From Candidatus Aminicenans sakinawicola JGI OTU-1 (GTDB lineage Bacteria > Acidobacteriota > Aminicenantia > Aminicenantales > Aminicenantaceae): a stretch of DNA of 64,000 nt. Position 1 is the first letter of the stretch. Every line of letters starts with the position of its first letter. The position numbers and the translations under genes were made by a program. Below, in pieces: positions 25,841-34,920 of the stretch. Below the pieces are notes generated by a model. That model ran no database searches and was not told the DNA's origin. It saw only the letters and a list, made by a program, of their open reading frames with translations. The stretch lies in contig AWNV01000001.1 in assembly GCA_000493965.1 (NCBI GenBank), positions 67,918 through 131,917 of the forward strand, written 5' to 3'.

Positions 25841-27148
25841 ATGACAAAAGTTATTATTTTAGGAGCTGGGCTGTCAGGATTAAGTGCGGCTTATCATTTA
25901 AAAGAAAATTATGAAATATTCGATAAAGATGAAAAGGTCGGAGGCTTGTGTCGCTCAATAAAAATAGGCGATTTTATTTTTGATTACGGTCCTCATATTC
26001 TTTTTCCAAAGGATGAATACATTGCTAAACTAATCAGAAGACTTTTAAATAGAAATTTTCATCATCAACGAAGGGAAGCCTGGATTTATCACAAACTTTA
26101 TGATATTTATACACGTTTTCCTTTCCAATCGCACCTTTACGGTTTACCTGTCTCAGTTGTAAAAGAATGTATTTTAGGCTTTTTTAATGCACTAAAGAAC
26201 CCGGATAAAAAGCCTGAGGATTATGAAGAATGGATTATTTGGAATTTTGGAGAAGGTATTGCCGAATATCTAATGATTCCATATGCAAAGAAAATATGGA
26301 CTATGCATCCAGGCAATATGAGCTTCGAATGGGTTTGGAATAGAGTCCCTCGACTTTCTTTAGAAGAATTATTAGAGGGAGCACTTCATGATAATCCAAA
26401 ATTGTTCGGATTTAACACGGAATTTTGGTATCCGCTTCACGGTGGTATAGAAGCTCTTCCGCTTGCTTTTCTTTCTGAAGTTAAAAATGTAAACTTGAAG
26501 ATGGAAGTAAGCAAGGTTTATTTAAGTAAAAAATGTGTTGAATTTAACAATAATAAGAAAGTCTTGTTTGAAAAACTTATTTCTACTCTACCTCTTCCTG
26601 AAATTATCAAATATATTGATGATGTTCCAAATGAAGTAAAAAAAGCCTCTCAGGAACTTGAAAATAATTCTGTCTACTGTGTAAACTTAGGAATAGAACG
26701 GGAAAGGATAAGCCCTTACCACTATGTCTATTTCTATGAGCCTGATTTTTTATTTCATCGGATCAGTTATCCAATGAATTTCTCAAAACATACAGTTCCC
26801 AAAGGATGTAGTTCAATTTCTACGGAAACTTCTTATTCCAAATATAAGAAGATTAGCAAGGAAAACATAATAGAAAGAGTTGTTGAGGATTTAATAAAAG
26901 CAAAAATTTTGTTTCCAGACGATAAAATTGTCGTTTCAGATGCTACAGATCTTAGATATGCCTATGTCATATATGACAGAAACCACAGAAAAAACGTAAA
27001 TAAAATACATGATTTTTTGCGCAAAAACAGCATTTTCCCTTGCGGCAGATTTGGTGAATGGGAATATTTTAACATGGATCACAGTATCGCTAGTGGGAAA
27101 AGAATCGCAGAAGAAATTAACACCATTTATAGTAAAGGAATTCTTTAA
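25841..27148 (+). CDS. FAD-dependent UDP-galactopyranose mutase-like protein (eukaryotic-type), copy 2
   Basis: A 435-residue flavoprotein with VIILGAGLSGLSAAYHL, KVGGLCRSIKIGDF, FPFQSHLYG, FGEGIAEYLMIPYAKKIW, RVPRLSLEELLEG and PCGRFGEWEYFNMDHS. The order follows eukaryotic-type UDP-galactopyranose mutase. The GGH that normally precedes the flavin-contacting His is GPH here (DYGPHILFP), unlike the other two copies. It would supply a furanose nucleotide sugar. The next gene is a paralogue that begins one base after its stop, so the two are tandem duplicates in one unit. Substrate is inferred only. Confidence 0.65.
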   Translation: MTKVIILGAGLSGLSAAYHLKENYEIFDKDEKVGGLCRSIKIGDFIFDYGPHILFPKDEYIAKLIRRLLNRNFHHQRREAWIYHKLYDIYTRFPFQSHLYGLPVSVVKECILGFFNALKNPDKKPEDYEEWIIWNFGEGIAEYLMIPYAKKIWTMHPGNMSFEWVWNRVPRLSLEELLEGALHDNPKLFGFNTEFWYPLHGGIEALPLAFLSEVKNVNLKMEVSKVYLSKKCVEFNNNKKVLFEKLISTLPLPEIIKYIDDVPNEVKKASQELENNSVYCVNLGIERERISPYHYVYFYEPDFLFHRISYPMNFSKHTVPKGCSSISTETSYSKYKKISKENIIERVVEDLIKAKILFPDDKIVVSDATDLRYAYVIYDRNHRKNVNKIHDFLRKNSIFPCGRFGEWEYFNMDHSIASGKRIAEEINTIYSKGIL

Positions 27149-27149
27149 A

Positions 27150-28448
27150 TTGAACCCGATTTCTATTTTAGGGGCAGGGCCAACTGGTTTAAGCACTGGC
27201 TATTATTTAAGAAAAAATTATTCAATTTTGGAAAAGAACAATGAAGTTGGTGGAGGCTGCCGTACAGAAAAAATAAATGGATTTAGTTTTGATCATGGGG
27301 GACATATTTTTTATCCAAAAAAAAAAGAGATACAAGCACTAATTAATAAATTCGTAAAAGATAATTTAAAGTGTATGCCAAGAGAAGCCTGGGTGTATTC
27401 AAAGGACATCTATACGCGTTATCCATTTCAAGCAAATCTATATGGTCATTCTATTCAAGTTGTTAAAGAATGTCTTTTGGGATTAATGAAGGCAAAATTA
27501 AAATTCGGAGAAAAACCTAATAACTTTACTGATTTTGAGGATTTTATATATAAGGTTTTTGGAGACGGGATTGCGAAACACTTTATGATCCCATTTAATT
27601 TGAAACAATGGGCAGTGCCTTTAAACAAAATGACATTAGAATGGATGGGAAAATTTATTCCACTGCCAACATTAGAAGAAGTTTTGGATGGAAGCTTGAA
27701 AATGTCTCCCCGCTGCATGGGAATCAATGCAAATTTTATCTATCCTCAAAAAGGAGGGATTCAATCTATCTTCGACTCTTTCATTCCCTTCCTACAGAAC
27801 CTTCATATAAAATCTGAAGTAACTTATGTTTCATTAAAAAACAAATCGTTTGAAATAAATGGACAGAAAAAATGCTTCTATGAAAAGCTCGTTTCAACTA
27901 TTCCTTTACCAGAGTTGGTTCGAATTATTAAATCTATTCCTTCAGAAATTAGGTTGGCCTCTGAAAAATTAAGATGGACATCGCTTTTTGTGGTCAATAT
28001 AGGAATTGATCGGCCTGCAATTTCAAATAAACATCGTGTATATTACCCGGAGGAAAAATATATTTTTCACAAACTTGGTTACTATCAGAATCAATCTCCA
28101 TATATGGTTCCAAATGGTAAAAGTGCGGTTAGCGCAGAAATATCTTTTTCTAAAAATAGGCTTATCAATGAAGACACATTAATTGAAAGAACTATAAAAG
28201 ATTTAATAAAAGCCAGAGTACTTTATCCAGATGATAAAATTGTATTGACTCATATCATAACTATTCCTTATGCATATGCAATTTATGACCATCAGAGAAA
28301 GAAAGCCGTCTCATTTATAAAACAATTTTTGGAAAAGAATGATATTTATCTTTGTGGAAGATATGCTCAATGGGAATATCAAAATATGGAGCAGAACATT
28401 CTTGCAGGAAAAGCAATGGCTGAAAAATTGAATGCAGAGATTGAATAA
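27150..28448 (+). CDS. FAD-dependent UDP-galactopyranose mutase-like protein (eukaryotic-type), copy 3
   Basis: A 432-residue paralogue of the previous gene: SILGAGPTGLSTGYYL, EVGGGCRTEKINGF, DHGGHIFYP, YPFQANLYGH, FGDGIAKHFMIPFN, LKQWAVPLNKM and CGRYAQWEYQNMEQN. I start it at TTG 27150, just after the previous stop, because the dinucleotide motif follows at once and AAAGGA lies 11 bases upstream. A longer frame from 27009 would overlap the previous gene by 140 bases. In the C-terminal block it has CGRYAQ where the others have GRFG. Divergence between the tandem copies suggests different sugar substrates or a two-subunit enzyme. Confidence 0.65.
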   Translation: MNPISILGAGPTGLSTGYYLRKNYSILEKNNEVGGGCRTEKINGFSFDHGGHIFYPKKKEIQALINKFVKDNLKCMPREAWVYSKDIYTRYPFQANLYGHSIQVVKECLLGLMKAKLKFGEKPNNFTDFEDFIYKVFGDGIAKHFMIPFNLKQWAVPLNKMTLEWMGKFIPLPTLEEVLDGSLKMSPRCMGINANFIYPQKGGIQSIFDSFIPFLQNLHIKSEVTYVSLKNKSFEINGQKKCFYEKLVSTIPLPELVRIIKSIPSEIRLASEKLRWTSLFVVNIGIDRPAISNKHRVYYPEEKYIFHKLGYYQNQSPYMVPNGKSAVSAEISFSKNRLINEDTLIERTIKDLIKARVLYPDDKIVLTHIITIPYAYAIYDHQRKKAVSFIKQFLEKNDIYLCGRYAQWEYQNMEQNILAGKAMAEKLNAEIE

Positions 28449-28603
28449 AAAAAATAGGATCATAAAAGGAGCTATTTTCCTTAAATATCGCGCCAGAATC
28501 TGTTTTCTATTCGAGAAAGAAAGCAGGATAAGTAATCACAAGTAAATATGTAAACTTTTTTCATTAGAAAGAATTACTGAATTTCAGCTTTTACTTTATA
28601 GAG

Positions 28604-29449
28604 ATGTCCATGAGATCAATTAATAGAATATTTCCAAGAATATTAATAAGACAATTTTATAGATACCTCACGGATTGTAGGATGACAGAAATCGACGAAA
28701 ATGATTTGAAACAATCTGCGGTTGTTTTCTCACCGCACCCAGATGATGAGACACTTGGTTGTGGTGGTATCATTATTTGCAAAAAGAGAGAAGGAGCAAA
28801 TGTAAAAATAATCTTTATGTGTGATGGTTCTGGATCTCACTTGAATCTTTTCACGGCAAGTAAATTGAAGGCTGTACGTACACAAGAAGCATTAGCAGCA
28901 GCTCAAATGCTTGGAGTTGAGAAAAGGGATGTCACCTTTCTTGGATTTAAAGATAAAGAATTAATAAAACACCAGAACGTAGCTATCAACAGAGTAATAG
29001 AAATCGTTGAACGCTACAAACCTTGCCAAATCTACATTCCATATTATAGAGATGTACTAGCAGATCATATTGTTACAAACAGGATTGTAACATCTGCACT
29101 TCAAATTTGTAGATCAAAGGCAATCATCTATGAATATCCCATATGGTTCTGGCGTCACTGGCCTTGGGTAAGTATACCAATCAGTTTCCGTAGAGAAACT
29201 CTGTATCGCTTGGCATATAGTCTTGTTGAAGGTATGGGTTTGCGATTACTGCGGGATTTTGGATGCTTCGTTTCCATCAAAGCAATTTTAGAACTTAAAC
29301 GTGCAGCGTTAGATCAACATAGATCGCAGATGAAAGGGCTCATATATGATCCAAATTGGCTGACCTTAGGTGATGTATCGAATGGAGAGTGGCTGGAATG
29401 CTTTTTTCAAGACCGGGAAATTTTTCGTCGATACAGGCTTTTGACTTAA
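28604..29449 (+). CDS. PIG-L (LmbE-like) deacetylase
   Basis: A 281-residue zinc-dependent deacetylase of the PIG-L/LmbE family. The metal motif is FSPHPDDETLGCGGI at about residue 45; KIIFMCDGSGSH and ADHIVTNRIV carry the further conserved residues. Family members remove N-acetyl groups from GlcNAc-type sugars on lipids or small thiols. In this locus it likely deacetylates an amino sugar on a nucleotide or lipid carrier. Starts at 28604 or 28610 are equivalent. It is the last plus-strand gene of this block; a convergent block begins 185 bases later. Confidence 0.85.
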   Translation: MSMRSINRIFPRILIRQFYRYLTDCRMTEIDENDLKQSAVVFSPHPDDETLGCGGIIICKKREGANVKIIFMCDGSGSHLNLFTASKLKAVRTQEALAAAQMLGVEKRDVTFLGFKDKELIKHQNVAINRVIEIVERYKPCQIYIPYYRDVLADHIVTNRIVTSALQICRSKAIIYEYPIWFWRHWPWVSIPISFRRETLYRLAYSLVEGMGLRLLRDFGCFVSIKAILELKRAALDQHRSQMKGLIYDPNWLTLGDVSNGEWLECFFQDREIFRRYRLLT

Positions 29450-29633
29450 ATGAAAGCCTTAATTTGTTGGGTAAGATCTTAGTTGAGGCAACAGTATGCT
29501 TATGGTAAGATTTACTCTTGAGGCAGTGAGGTTAAAAAAATAGTTGACGTAAGTCATTCACTATTAAGTCACATAATTTCTGTGGATTCAGGTCCTTTTA
29601 TTGTTGCCAGAAAGATATACACTATAAGAGATA

Positions 29634-30803
29634 TCAAAGATTCCTAAAAATTTTGATGATATTATCTACTGACTTATCAATGCTGAACCTTGAACCAAAT
29701 GAAGCAATTAATTTAGATTGCCACTTTCTATGGCATGCCCAAGCAATCCCATGAGCTAAATCTAGGCTACTTCCGACGGGAACAAGGATACCATTTAAAT
29801 CTTTATTTATTACCCTGCTTGCAATACCAACGGAGGTAGCAATAATAGGTTTGCCACAACACATAGCCTCAATAACGTTCAAGCCATACTCCTCATGATA
29901 AGAAGGAGAGCAAAATAAGTCGCAAGCATTTAACCAATATTGTACTTCATTGTGTGGCTTTGAACCCACCAACAGTACATTCTCAGAAAGACCTTGCTTT
30001 TTTATTTTCTTTTCTATCTTAGTTCTTAATGGGCCATCTCCAACTATTACTAGATACAGGTTTTCTTCCTTGTAGATTTTTCTGAAAGCATCTATCAATA
30101 AATCAAAACCTTTCTCAGGTGATAATCTACCTAATGCCATAACGATTTTTTTATCCTTCGGCAAATTTAGCTTGGAACGTTGGTACATCATGTCTAAAGG
30201 TTTAAATATATTTATATCAATTCCATTGAAAGTGAGTTCTGTTTTTTGATAAGGAACTCCAAAGAGCCTATTTAAAGCTTTTTTCATAGAACTGGTTAAA
30301 ACTAATACTTTATCTACTCGCTTGACTGTATAATTTATAAAAAGTTTTTCTAAATTTATCTTCCCATATCCAATGCTTTTTTGTCCATGGATAACAAGTA
30401 CTACCTTTTTCTTTAATTTTTTTGCTAATCTTAATGCAATATATGTATCCGGAAATACCCAATGAGTAAAGAAAATATCACACTCTGTAGCAACTCTATA
30501 TATTAAATCCTTATTTTTAATAATGCTTCTATGAAGTGTAATAAACTCTATCCATTTGATATATTTAGGAAAAGACAGAAATCTCGGTCGAAGGATTTTA
30601 AAATTTCCTTGCGATTCTTTAAAAGGAATCTTTTTAATGCCTGAAAATGTGCTAAAAAAATCCATGAATGGAAAGATTGGCAGCGGTGCAACTACAGATA
30701 CATCGACTTTTTTTGACATAGCAGCTGCTATTTCCTTTATAAATATTCCATATGTAGACCTAACTTGATTTGGAAATATATGGCTAAAAAACAATATTTT
30801 CAT
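29634..30803 (-). CDS. Glycosyltransferase family 4 (GT-B fold)
   Basis: A 389-residue GT-B enzyme. MKILFFSHIFPNQVRSTYGI opens the acceptor domain. VVLVIHGQKS, FNGIDINIFKP, VMALGRLSPEKGFDLLIDA and the C-terminal EEYGLNVIEAMCCGKPIIA form the donor domain with the E-x7-E motif. Family 4 enzymes use NDP-sugars with retention of configuration in the cytoplasm. It lies 16 bases after the radical SAM gene, so the two and the Wzx gene probably form one minus-strand operon. Sugar and linkage unknown. Confidence 0.9.
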   Translation of the reverse strand: MKILFFSHIFPNQVRSTYGIFIKEIAAAMSKKVDVSVVAPLPIFPFMDFFSTFSGIKKIPFKESQGNFKILRPRFLSFPKYIKWIEFITLHRSIIKNKDLIYRVATECDIFFTHWVFPDTYIALRLAKKLKKKVVLVIHGQKSIGYGKINLEKLFINYTVKRVDKVLVLTSSMKKALNRLFGVPYQKTELTFNGIDINIFKPLDMMYQRSKLNLPKDKKIVMALGRLSPEKGFDLLIDAFRKIYKEENLYLVIVGDGPLRTKIEKKIKKQGLSENVLLVGSKPHNEVQYWLNACDLFCSPSYHEEYGLNVIEAMCCGKPIIATSVGIASRVINKDLNGILVPVGSSLDLAHGIAWACHRKWQSKLIASFGSRFSIDKSVDNIIKIFRNL

Positions 30804-30819
30804 GAAAATTATATATAGA

Positions 30820-31830
30820 TTATAAAAGTAATTGATAGTTCGATCTATCTCCTAATCTAACAGCCATTACACAGCGATTACAAATAAAATCTGAGGGGCA
30901 ATGACCATATATTCTTTTGCGAATATTCTGATATTCCTTCGAATTCCATATACTATGAATAGAGGATTTATTAAGATTTCCAAGCAAAACTTCTCTATGC
31001 CAATCGTAGCAACATAGAACTACATCACCATTAAAATGGACTGCCATATATCGGAGAGGATAATCAAATGTACATCCTACAATTCTACCCTTATTTTTTG
31101 CTTTCCAAACAATATAATTGTTATCAGGAAGTGATTCAGCCCTGTCATTACTTTGTTGAATTTCAATGGGAACTCCTTTGTCTTCCCAATATTTTAGAGC
31201 TTCCAGAAATTCTGCCCTTGGAAGTAAATTTTGTAAGATTGCTATTTTAACCTTTACGTTTTTATTCACTGATAAAAAATAGTTAATTCTATCTAGAGTT
31301 TTATAGAAGTGCAGCCCTACCATATTTTTTTCATAGGTCTCTTTGATTAATCCATGAACACTGAAGCAAATTCGATCTAGTCCAGAATTAGCTAATCTTT
31401 TTGCACGCTCTTTGTCTAGAAGAGAGCCATTGCTAATGATGGAGATATAGGAAGATGGGCATTTTTCTCTAATGTATTCTATCTTTTTCTCTAATTCAGA
31501 ATCCATAAGGGGTTCATTCAAAAACTCAGGTGAGATTTCTTTAATTCCATATTGGCTGCATTCGTGGATTATTTTGTAAAAAAGCGAATCAGTCATCTTC
31601 CCCTGAGGAATACTTTTTCTATAACTCTGATAGCGTAGGGGACATACGACACAGCGAGCATTGCATCTCGATTGAGTCTGGATAAATAGCCCATTTGGAA
31701 ATGAGCCAAGGCGTACGGATGAATATATTTTGGGGCTGATTTTCATTGCCGAAAGTTTAGCGTTAAATAAAATTTTCCGCAGACGATTTTTCTGTAAAAA
31801 ATAATTTTTGATCCTTATAAAATTCTTCAT
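30820..31830 (-). CDS. Radical SAM protein with SPASM-type C-terminal cluster domain
   Basis: A protein of about 336 residues. CNARCVVCP gives the CxxxCxxC motif for the SAM-binding 4Fe-4S cluster. ISPEFLNEPLMDSELEKKI is the GGEP-like strand, and SIISNGSLLDKERA is typical of the barrel. The C-terminal part carries CTFDY, GDVVLCCYDW and CNRCV cysteines that fit an auxiliary SPASM/twitch cluster. I prefer ATG 31830, which has AGAGGA nine bases upstream, over the TTG at 31848. It sits between Wzx and a GT4 gene, suggesting a glycan or lipid-carrier modification. SPASM enzymes act on peptides, carbohydrates and other substrates, so the reaction is open. Confidence 0.8.
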   Translation of the reverse strand: MKNFIRIKNYFLQKNRLRKILFNAKLSAMKISPKIYSSVRLGSFPNGLFIQTQSRCNARCVVCPLRYQSYRKSIPQGKMTDSLFYKIIHECSQYGIKEISPEFLNEPLMDSELEKKIEYIREKCPSSYISIISNGSLLDKERAKRLANSGLDRICFSVHGLIKETYEKNMVGLHFYKTLDRINYFLSVNKNVKVKIAILQNLLPRAEFLEALKYWEDKGVPIEIQQSNDRAESLPDNNYIVWKAKNKGRIVGCTFDYPLRYMAVHFNGDVVLCCYDWHREVLLGNLNKSSIHSIWNSKEYQNIRKRIYGHCPSDFICNRCVMAVRLGDRSNYQLLL

Positions 31831-31897
31831 TAATTTTGTTCCTCTCAATTCTTCTTAGCCATTATAACAGTTAATAAAAACAAAAAATGCTAACTTT

Positions 31898-33331
31898 TTA
31901 TTCTCTACTGGATGATGTTTCCTTAAATAATGATGCGCCCCCCAATAAATAAAGAATTGTAAAATATATTACTATACTAACAGCAATCATAATAAAAAAA
32001 TTAATTAAAGAATTGAAATAAATTATAAAAAGTCCCATAGACAAGCCTGCAATTAAAGCTTTCAATGAAAATTTAGCTGAAGGTAATGTTAGACTTACTT
32101 TCTTAGCAAAGATAATAATTTGAAAAATTATCATAACAACCTGAGCGATAACAGTTGCTAGAGAAGCTCCTAAGATACCTTGACTAGGTATAAGAAGAAA
32201 ATTTAAAACTATATTAAATGCTGTGCCAATTCCTATTGAGATAGCCAAGGCTTTCTGTTGATGGCAAGCCACCAAAGAGTAACTATAATTAGCTGCTAAT
32301 AATGCTATCATTGCACTCCAGATCAAAATCTGAAAAGCAACTTTACTATCAGAAAATGCTGATCCAAACAGAATTACCATGATAGGACGACTGAGAATAG
32401 TGCCACCTATGGCCATGGGGATAGTAATTGCTATTGATATACCGAGAGTCTTTTTCAAAAGCTTACTAACCTCGAATGGCCTTTCTCGATAAAGCTTAGA
32501 AAATCTAGGGTAGGTAGCTTCCATTAATACGGTGCTAAGCGTTATTATTCCCATAATAACCCGATAGGCAGCATTATAAATTCCTACTTCTTTCTCTCCC
32601 CGATAGAAGCCGAGCATCAGAGTGTCTAAATTATAATAAATCTGCAGAAAAAAAAGTATAGTTATAGCAGGAATAGCACTACGAAGAAATTTCCAATTAT
32701 CTTTTATCGATATATATAACTTAGGCAAGCCCCATTGGTGAATGTAATTCTTTAAGAGATATAGACTGAAAACCACATAACTTATGGTAAAAATGATAGG
32801 TATTATCAGTATCTGACTGGGGCTTTTAACGAGTAATATAATTAAGGCAAGATAAAGAGTAATTTGAATAAGATCGCTGACTGCGACAATCTTCATTTGT
32901 TCAACACCCCTAAAGACCCAAGCAAGGTTTAATCCTATAGGAATCAGAACAAAACTAAACAAGATTAATATATTTTTTGTTGCTGTTGAGGTAGTGAAAA
33001 ATGGTGCAAAAGTTAGCAGGATCATCATGGAAACAATAATGAGAACCAGTCGAATTGTAAGTATTTTGCCCACTATTTGATTCTTGTTTTTAGACGCCAT
33101 TGCAATCTCTCTGGTACCAGATGCTTCTAAGCCACAATCAATGAAAAGAATAAAATAGGCCAATACAGCTTGAGCAAGGGAAAGTTGGCCTAATCCAAGT
33201 GGACCAAGCATCCGTGCTAGATAAAGAGATGCGGTCAAACGCATGATTATCTTTGCAACACTGCCAGCAAAAAGCCAGGAAAAATTACTAAATAACTTGG
33301 TTCTTATGGCGCGAATAATTATTCTCTTCAT
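31898..33331 (-). CDS. wzx: Wzx-type oligosaccharide flippase (PST/MOP family)
   Basis: A 477-residue protein with about 12-14 hydrophobic segments. The N-terminus has SWLFAGSVAKIIMRLTASLY, ARMLGPLGLGQLSLA and FIDCGLEASGTREIA, as in polysaccharide flippases of the MOP superfamily. It would move undecaprenyl-diphosphate-linked repeat units to the periplasmic face for the polymerase at 17111. A promoter with a perfect TATAAT box lies 80 bases upstream. It heads a three-gene minus-strand unit (wzx, radical SAM, GT4). The presence of a separate ABC exporter in the same window means two export routes may exist. Confidence 0.9.
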   Translation of the reverse strand: MKRIIIRAIRTKLFSNFSWLFAGSVAKIIMRLTASLYLARMLGPLGLGQLSLAQAVLAYFILFIDCGLEASGTREIAMASKNKNQIVGKILTIRLVLIIVSMMILLTFAPFFTTSTATKNILILFSFVLIPIGLNLAWVFRGVEQMKIVAVSDLIQITLYLALIILLVKSPSQILIIPIIFTISYVVFSLYLLKNYIHQWGLPKLYISIKDNWKFLRSAIPAITILFFLQIYYNLDTLMLGFYRGEKEVGIYNAAYRVIMGIITLSTVLMEATYPRFSKLYRERPFEVSKLLKKTLGISIAITIPMAIGGTILSRPIMVILFGSAFSDSKVAFQILIWSAMIALLAANYSYSLVACHQQKALAISIGIGTAFNIVLNFLLIPSQGILGASLATVIAQVVMIIFQIIIFAKKVSLTLPSAKFSLKALIAGLSMGLFIIYFNSLINFFIMIAVSIVIYFTILYLLGGASLFKETSSSRE

Positions 33332-33411
33332 ATTTACGTATTCCGATTAATCTGGTCACTGATTCCAAATTTATATGGCCACTTGTCGGAGCAAATCTAT
33401 GCTGGGTTTTC

Positions 33412-33442
33412 ATTATACCTTCTTGTGGCCTGAATAAGTCAA
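33412..33442 (-). promoter_or_regulatory. Candidate sigma-70-type promoter for wzx
   Basis: On the minus strand TTGACT (33437-33442) and a perfect TATAAT (33412-33417) are separated by 19 bases. The start of wzx is 80 bases further on. The spacing is two bases longer than optimal. The call rests on box similarity and position only. Confidence 0.5.
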
Positions 33443-33672
33443 GGGAGATTTGCATTTTCTCATCGATTCTCCTTTTCATTCCAGCCTATAGGCATTATGA
33501 ATGACTCTATCCATTATAGGTTGTTGAAGCATGAGTTTCTCCTTATTGATTTTATACAAGTCTTTATTTTTGATCCAAAAGGCAGGGAGCCTCATTTTTT
33601 CGGCTAACTTGGCCAATAGGTTTTTAATGGATAGAAACAGGAAAAATATAAGAAAAAGTGGTAATATAAAAA

Positions 33673-33707
33673 AGCCTTCAATGCACCTTAAACAAGGCTA
33701 TTTTTTT
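33673..33707 (+). terminator. Possible rho-independent terminator or attenuator hairpin
   Basis: AGCCTT at 33673-33678 pairs with AAGGCT at 33694-33699, with a 15-base loop and a run of seven T after one base. On the other strand the stem is also followed by T residues. It stands 43 bases before a GT4 start, where a terminator would be unexpected unless it ends an upstream transcript or attenuates the operon. The stem is short. Confidence 0.35.
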
Positions 33708-33749
33708 CAAACAATGGGAGAAGGCTCGGAACAAGGATTTTAAGTTGCT

Positions 33750-34919
33750 ATGAAAACTAATAAGAGGAGATATTCAATTTGTTTTTTTGGTACCTACGAA
33801 AGTTCATTCCCTCGTACGATTACCTTAAAAGAAGCAAGCCGACTAAAAAAATTTAAAATTATCGAATGCCATGTACCTTTTTGGGAACATGTTAGAGAAA
33901 AGACAGAATATTTTTCTTTAAAATCAATGATAAAAAATTTTTTTAAATTAATTTTCACATATACTTCATTAGTGATTCAATATATGAAATTAGAAAATCA
34001 TGATGCTGTTATTGTTGGTTACAATGGTTACTTTGATATGCCGTTGGCTAAATTATTAACTAAGATTAGGAAAAAACCTTTGATTTTTACACCCGTGTTC
34101 CCTTTATATGAAACACTGGTAGAAGATAGAAAATATATAAATATTACTTCGATAAAATCTAAAATAATTCATCTTATTGATGAGACAAGCTGTCGTTTGG
34201 CAGATTTTATCATTATAGAAACAGATAGCTATATCAATTATTACTGTGAAGAATTCAAAATTCCCAGGGAAAAATATTTTAAAATACCTTTAGGAGCTGA
34301 TGAAACAAATTTTTTCCCACGGAAGCATAAAATTCAAAAAAAAGACCCAAATATTCTAAAAATTTTATTTTATGGAAAATTCATACCGCTTCAAGGAATC
34401 TCTTATATAGTAAAAGCTGCCAAGCTTTTGGAGAAAGATAAAGAAGTCGAGTTTGAAATAATAGGTTCAGGTCAATTATCCAATAATATTAGAAATTTGG
34501 CTGATAAATTGGACATTAAAAATGTTAAATTCATAGACTGGGTAAATTATAGTGAATTGCCTGAGCATATCCTGAATGCAGACGTTTGCTTGGGTATTTT
34601 TGGCGATAGCCCTAAAGCCCAAAGAGGGATTCCCATTAAAGTTTACGAAGCATTGGCTATGAAAAAGCCAGTAATAACAGGAGATACTCCTGCAGCAAGG
34701 GAAGTTTTTACAAATAAAGTTAATGCTGTTTTATGCGACATAGGCAATCCTGAAGCTCTTGCGGAATCTATTATTTTACTCAAAGAAAATAATGAATTAA
34801 TAATGAATATAGCAGAAGCAGGATTTAAATTATATAAAGAACTTTTTTCATCAAAACAAATAGCTGACCGATTTGAAATAGCTTTATATAAATGCCTTCA
34901 TAAAATAAAAGGAAAATAA
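33750..34919 (+). CDS. Glycosyltransferase family 4 (GT-B fold)
   Basis: A 389-residue GT-B enzyme. SICFFGTYESSFPRTI opens the N-terminal domain. KIPLGADETNFFP, ILFYGKFIPLQGISYIVKAA and GIPIKVYEALAMKKPVI mark the donor-binding domain. It lacks a signal peptide and should act on a lipid-linked glycan in the cytoplasm. It starts a long plus-strand run to 48648 with short gaps or overlaps, and is followed two bases later by a GT2. Specificity unknown. Confidence 0.85.
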   Translation: MKTNKRRYSICFFGTYESSFPRTITLKEASRLKKFKIIECHVPFWEHVREKTEYFSLKSMIKNFFKLIFTYTSLVIQYMKLENHDAVIVGYNGYFDMPLAKLLTKIRKKPLIFTPVFPLYETLVEDRKYINITSIKSKIIHLIDETSCRLADFIIIETDSYINYYCEEFKIPREKYFKIPLGADETNFFPRKHKIQKKDPNILKILFYGKFIPLQGISYIVKAAKLLEKDKEVEFEIIGSGQLSNNIRNLADKLDIKNVKFIDWVNYSELPEHILNADVCLGIFGDSPKAQRGIPIKVYEALAMKKPVITGDTPAAREVFTNKVNAVLCDIGNPEALAESIILLKENNELIMNIAEAGFKLYKELFSSKQIADRFEIALYKCLHKIKGK

Positions 34920-34920
34920 G

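Larger units (their letters stand above)
33332..33749. other. Divergent intergenic region with a promoter and a hairpin, no convincing gene
   Basis: This 418-base gap lies between wzx on the minus strand and a GT4 on the plus strand. Short open frames are present on both strands but lack family resemblance. The minus-strand frame runs through the promoter described at 33412-33442. A stem AGCCTT/AAGGCT at 33673-33699 with a following T-run may be a terminator or attenuator ahead of the GT4 gene. The rest shows no feature I can name. Confidence 0.6.

Noticed and set aside
27009..27149. Longer N-terminus for the third mutase-like gene
   Set aside because: It would overlap the previous gene by 140 bases, while the flavin motif begins right after TTG 27150.
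29470..29524. Imperfect direct repeats GGTAAGAT...TGAGGCA in the gap after the PIG-L gene
   Set aside because: The two copies differ at several positions and have no clear link to a function; chance or decay cannot be excluded.
33288..33479. Open frame of 63 codons on the minus strand upstream of wzx
   Set aside because: It runs through the proposed wzx promoter, overlaps the wzx start and shows no family resemblance.
33531..33743. Open frame of 70 codons on the plus strand before a GT4 gene
   Set aside because: It reads through a hairpin with T-run, lacks a ribosome site and resembles no protein I know.
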